The position numbers and the translations under genes are program-made. Below, piece after piece: positions 61,661 to 64,000 of a stretch of DNA of 64,000 nucleotides. Position 1 is the stretch's first letter; every line of letters starts with the position of its first letter. The stretch comes from Alligator mississippiensis (taxonomy: Eukaryota; Chordata; Crocodylia; Alligatoridae), in assembly GCF_030867095.1 (NCBI RefSeq), contig NC_081824.1:237486719-237550718 (forward strand), in the 5' to 3' direction. Under the pieces are notes generated by a model, which did not search any database, was not told the origin of the DNA, and saw nothing but the letters and a program-made list of their open reading frames with translations.

Positions 61661-62837
61661 TTTTCCATTGGAAATTTTCCATTTGTAAAAATTTACTGTT
61701 TCATAACAGTTATTAGTAACAATGAATGGATGCCAATACAATATTAGGCAAGCTTGGGGGTTTCAAAGTTGTAATAATGTTTTTCAGATGATTATCCTTA
61801 TGAAGCGTGTGAGAGAGTACATATGTTTTATTGATATGTAAACAGGAGGGTAAATAGACTCGCATAATAATCCAAACCAAAAATCAAGTTCTGAATTCAC
61901 CTAATTGACTGTGCAGATCAAATCAAAACCAGGGCTAAAATTCTTATTTCTTCTCAGACTGAAAGGGAAATCAAAACCAAAACTAAAAATGTGATTAATT
62001 TTTGTTTCACTTTCAATTCAGTAAACACACAGAGCGGCATCTCATTTCTTTTCTTGAGTTAGGGAAGCTGGAAGTGTTTGCATAAGATCTGTTAGTTTTT
62101 TCATGCTTTTGGTTTGAAGTAGTCATAATAACGCCCAATCAGAAAAAAGCTAGTGTGGCATCATTATAGTTCAAGCCACTGAAGGAAGGAAGAAAGTTGG
62201 TAGATGTAAATACTACGAGCAGGAGTATGCTAACAACATAAGAATGAAGAAACATTTAATAACATGTAGAAATGGTCCTGAAAGAGTACAAGCCATATAC
62301 AGAAAGCTAATACAATGAATGGTGGAACAACATCATCTGAGAAAAGTCTATTTCAGGAATCCTAGGTAAGCAAACAAATTCATATGTTAAACAACACACA
62401 GTATAGACTACCATCTACATTGTTTTAAAACATTAGAATTTTAAAGGTTGTTAATGAAACTCTGGACTATTATTTAAAATATTTGCATCCTGCTTTTCTG
62501 CTTGCACTAAGCACCTAAGTGGCTTAGGCTTACCAATATATATTTTTTATAAAATTACATAATAGATAAATAGTTAACTATTTCAACCCAGCAGAGCAAA
62601 TTTAGTGCTCTGGCGGATGGCAGAGGCCAGACTATACCTTCCTTCAGCTCTGCAGTCCTAGGGCAACTGAGCAAGTTGAACAGCAGAGAGTGTTCTTTTT
62701 GGCAGGGAAGGGGGGAAGCAAGCTCCCTGCCGCTTCTCCTTCTGATGGATGAGGCCAGACTAGAACAGGCTAAAATAAAAATCTTTTCCCCCTTTTGTTG
62801 CAGGAACTTGGTAGCTCAAGTGAAATAGCAGATTTGC

Positions 62838-62860
62838 AAAAAAAAAAAAAAAAAAAAAAA
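62838..62860. repeat. A-homopolymer tract
   Basis: Twenty-three A, about 90 bp before the hAT transposase relic. Confidence 0.95.
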
Positions 62861-62951
62861 GGAAAATTAAAATACTGAGCTGCCAGGTCTGGGGGAAGAA
62901 GCAGCAGGATCCTCGCTTTCAAGATCCCTGACACCAGATATTCCATCCACC

Positions 62952-64000
62952 ATGAGTAGCTGTTCAAAACAGTCAAACTTTTCATCAAGCTTTGTGGACA
63001 AAATGTCATAAGAAGATCAAGAAAAAGCAGATGAGACATTAGCTCGATCTATATTTGCAAGTGGTACACCTCTTTCTATAACTGCAAATGGATACTGGAA
63101 GGAACATTACAAACTAATTTGCCCATCATATAAGTTACCATCACATTATTGCTTATCACTTTCTCTCTTAGATAGAGGGTATGACAGAGTTCAAACAATG
63201 GTTATTCAAAGGATAGGTCAAGCAGAATCACTGACTCTGATGTCAGATGGATGGACTGATAACAAGGAACATTTTTAACTTTACATTATGTTAGCAACAC
63301 CTAAACCAATATTCCTGAAAGCAATTGCTACCAAATCTTCTTGTCATACAGGTGTATACATAGACAAATTACTGAGTGAAGAGATTGAAACTGCAGGTCC
63401 CTCCAGGGTACAAGCCCTTGTAACTGATAATATGAGTAACATGAAAGCTGCATGGCAAATATTAAAGGCAAAGTATCCTCATTTAATAGTATTTGGCTGT
63501 CTTGCTCATGGGTTGAATCTTCTGGCAAAGGACATAATAAGCATGAATACAATGAAGACAATATTGGCAAACTGCAAAGTGACTGTGACAGTATTAAAAT
63601 AATCATCATGTTGCTAATCAGACTGAAGAAATTACAGAAAGAAGCAGGGGAAGGAAAGGGCACTTTTATTGCCAAGAGAAACTAGATGGGGCTCAGCTAC
63701 GAAGTGTTTAAATAGTGTGCTGCACACAAAGAACTGTTTGCAGTGTGCTTCAGTAGATGACACGGTATCCCAGATTATTCCCATTAATATTTGGAAGCAG
63801 ATTCTCAACCACAATGTGTTCTGCATTCAAGAAGCATTCAATTTGCTACTACCAGTTTCAGTGGCTATCAAGAAACTTGAAGGAGGTGCACCAAGCCTTT
63901 CAAATATTCCAGAGATATAACGCAACTGAATGAAAATCAAATTGAGCTTTTGCCTTCTTCACCTCTATGCAAAAAAGAAGTAAAACAAATGTTTACTAAA
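62952..64000 (+). pseudogene. hAT-family transposase gene relic, runs off window
   Basis: Decayed transposase. One frame from ATG 62952 to 63602 is broken by TAA at 63009-63011 and 63276-63278. It carries LMSDGWTDN (about 63236), then VTDNMSNM (about 63420) and GCLAHGLNLLAKDI (about 63500): the catalytic-Asp and Cys/His regions of DUF659/hAT transposases. After a stop at 63600 and a frame change near 63665 it resumes with ETRWGSATKCL and IKKLEGGAPSLSN, matching the conserved TRWGS and LEG(D) parts nearer the C-terminus. A further shift at 63918 leads into the window end, so the dimerisation domain is missing. No TIR was found at the left. It cannot make an active protein. Whether it once mobilised the MITEs in this window is unknown. 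Confidence 0.85.

Larger units (their letters stand above)
50712..64000 (-). other. BCL2L11: BCL2L11 upstream intron, partial
   Basis: At least 13.3 kb upstream of the BH3 exon. No sequence resembling the BIM N-terminal region (dynein-light-chain-binding and RRSSLLSRSSSGYF-like stretch) is present on the minus strand, so the first coding exon must lie past 64000. Contents: hAT MITEs at 55248 and 57384, CR1 tails at 59166 and 59888, a GC-rich segment at 60860-61660 and a hAT transposase relic from 62952. Confidence 0.65.

Noticed and set aside
50712..64000. N-terminal coding exon of BCL2L11
   Set aside because: I looked for the conserved Ser/Arg-rich and dynein-binding-like segments on the minus strand and found none; the exon is probably beyond 64000.
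1..64000. CRISPR arrays, rRNA genes, operons or a bacterial-type system
   Set aside because: The sequence is vertebrate nuclear DNA; no regular spacer arrays, ribosomal RNA or packed gene clusters occur.

Overview
This is a vertebrate nuclear window, most likely from a crocodilian and alligator-like. The reasons are several CR1 LINE copies whose 3' ends read like crocodilian CR1 consensus sequence, many short hAT and Harbinger-like MITEs, and a BIM-type gene of sauropsid form. A turtle is the main alternative. There is no bacterial, organellar or rRNA sequence.

The only host gene I can support is BCL2L11 (BIM), on the minus strand. The BH3-encoding exon lies at 50599-50711. It is joined by a 15.4 kb intron to the terminal coding exon at 35155-35241. 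A roughly 5.2 kb 3' UTR then runs down to a polyadenylation signal at 30011-30016. Reading frame, splice phase and splice signals all agree. The N-terminal coding exon(s) are not recognisable in the 13.3 kb upstream to 64000 and are presumably outside the window. The 3' UTR carries seed matches for the miR-25/32/92 and miR-19 families, known regulators of mammalian BIM.

From 1 to about 29990 the window is intergenic, downstream of BCL2L11. It holds a nearly complete but broken CR1 (2466-6360), a CR1 3' fragment before it, a LINE reverse-transcriptase relic (18905-19941), Harbinger-like and hAT MITEs, a foldback element family, microsatellites and a possible solo LTR. The two BCL2L11 introns carry further hAT MITEs, old CR1 tails, a tRNA-Gly-like SINE head and SINE-like pieces. 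At the far right (62950-64000) a decayed hAT transposase gene runs off the window.

The most coherent repeat pattern is a set of nine non-autonomous hAT elements with recognisable 8-bp target duplications. Every one of those duplications has TA at its two central positions. I found no sign of a new multi-gene system. The observations most worth checking are a possible intronically polyadenylated BIM isoform with a new hydrophobic tail, the foldback insert in the BIM 3' UTR, the perfect 40-bp palindrome next to its last exon, and the hAT element series.
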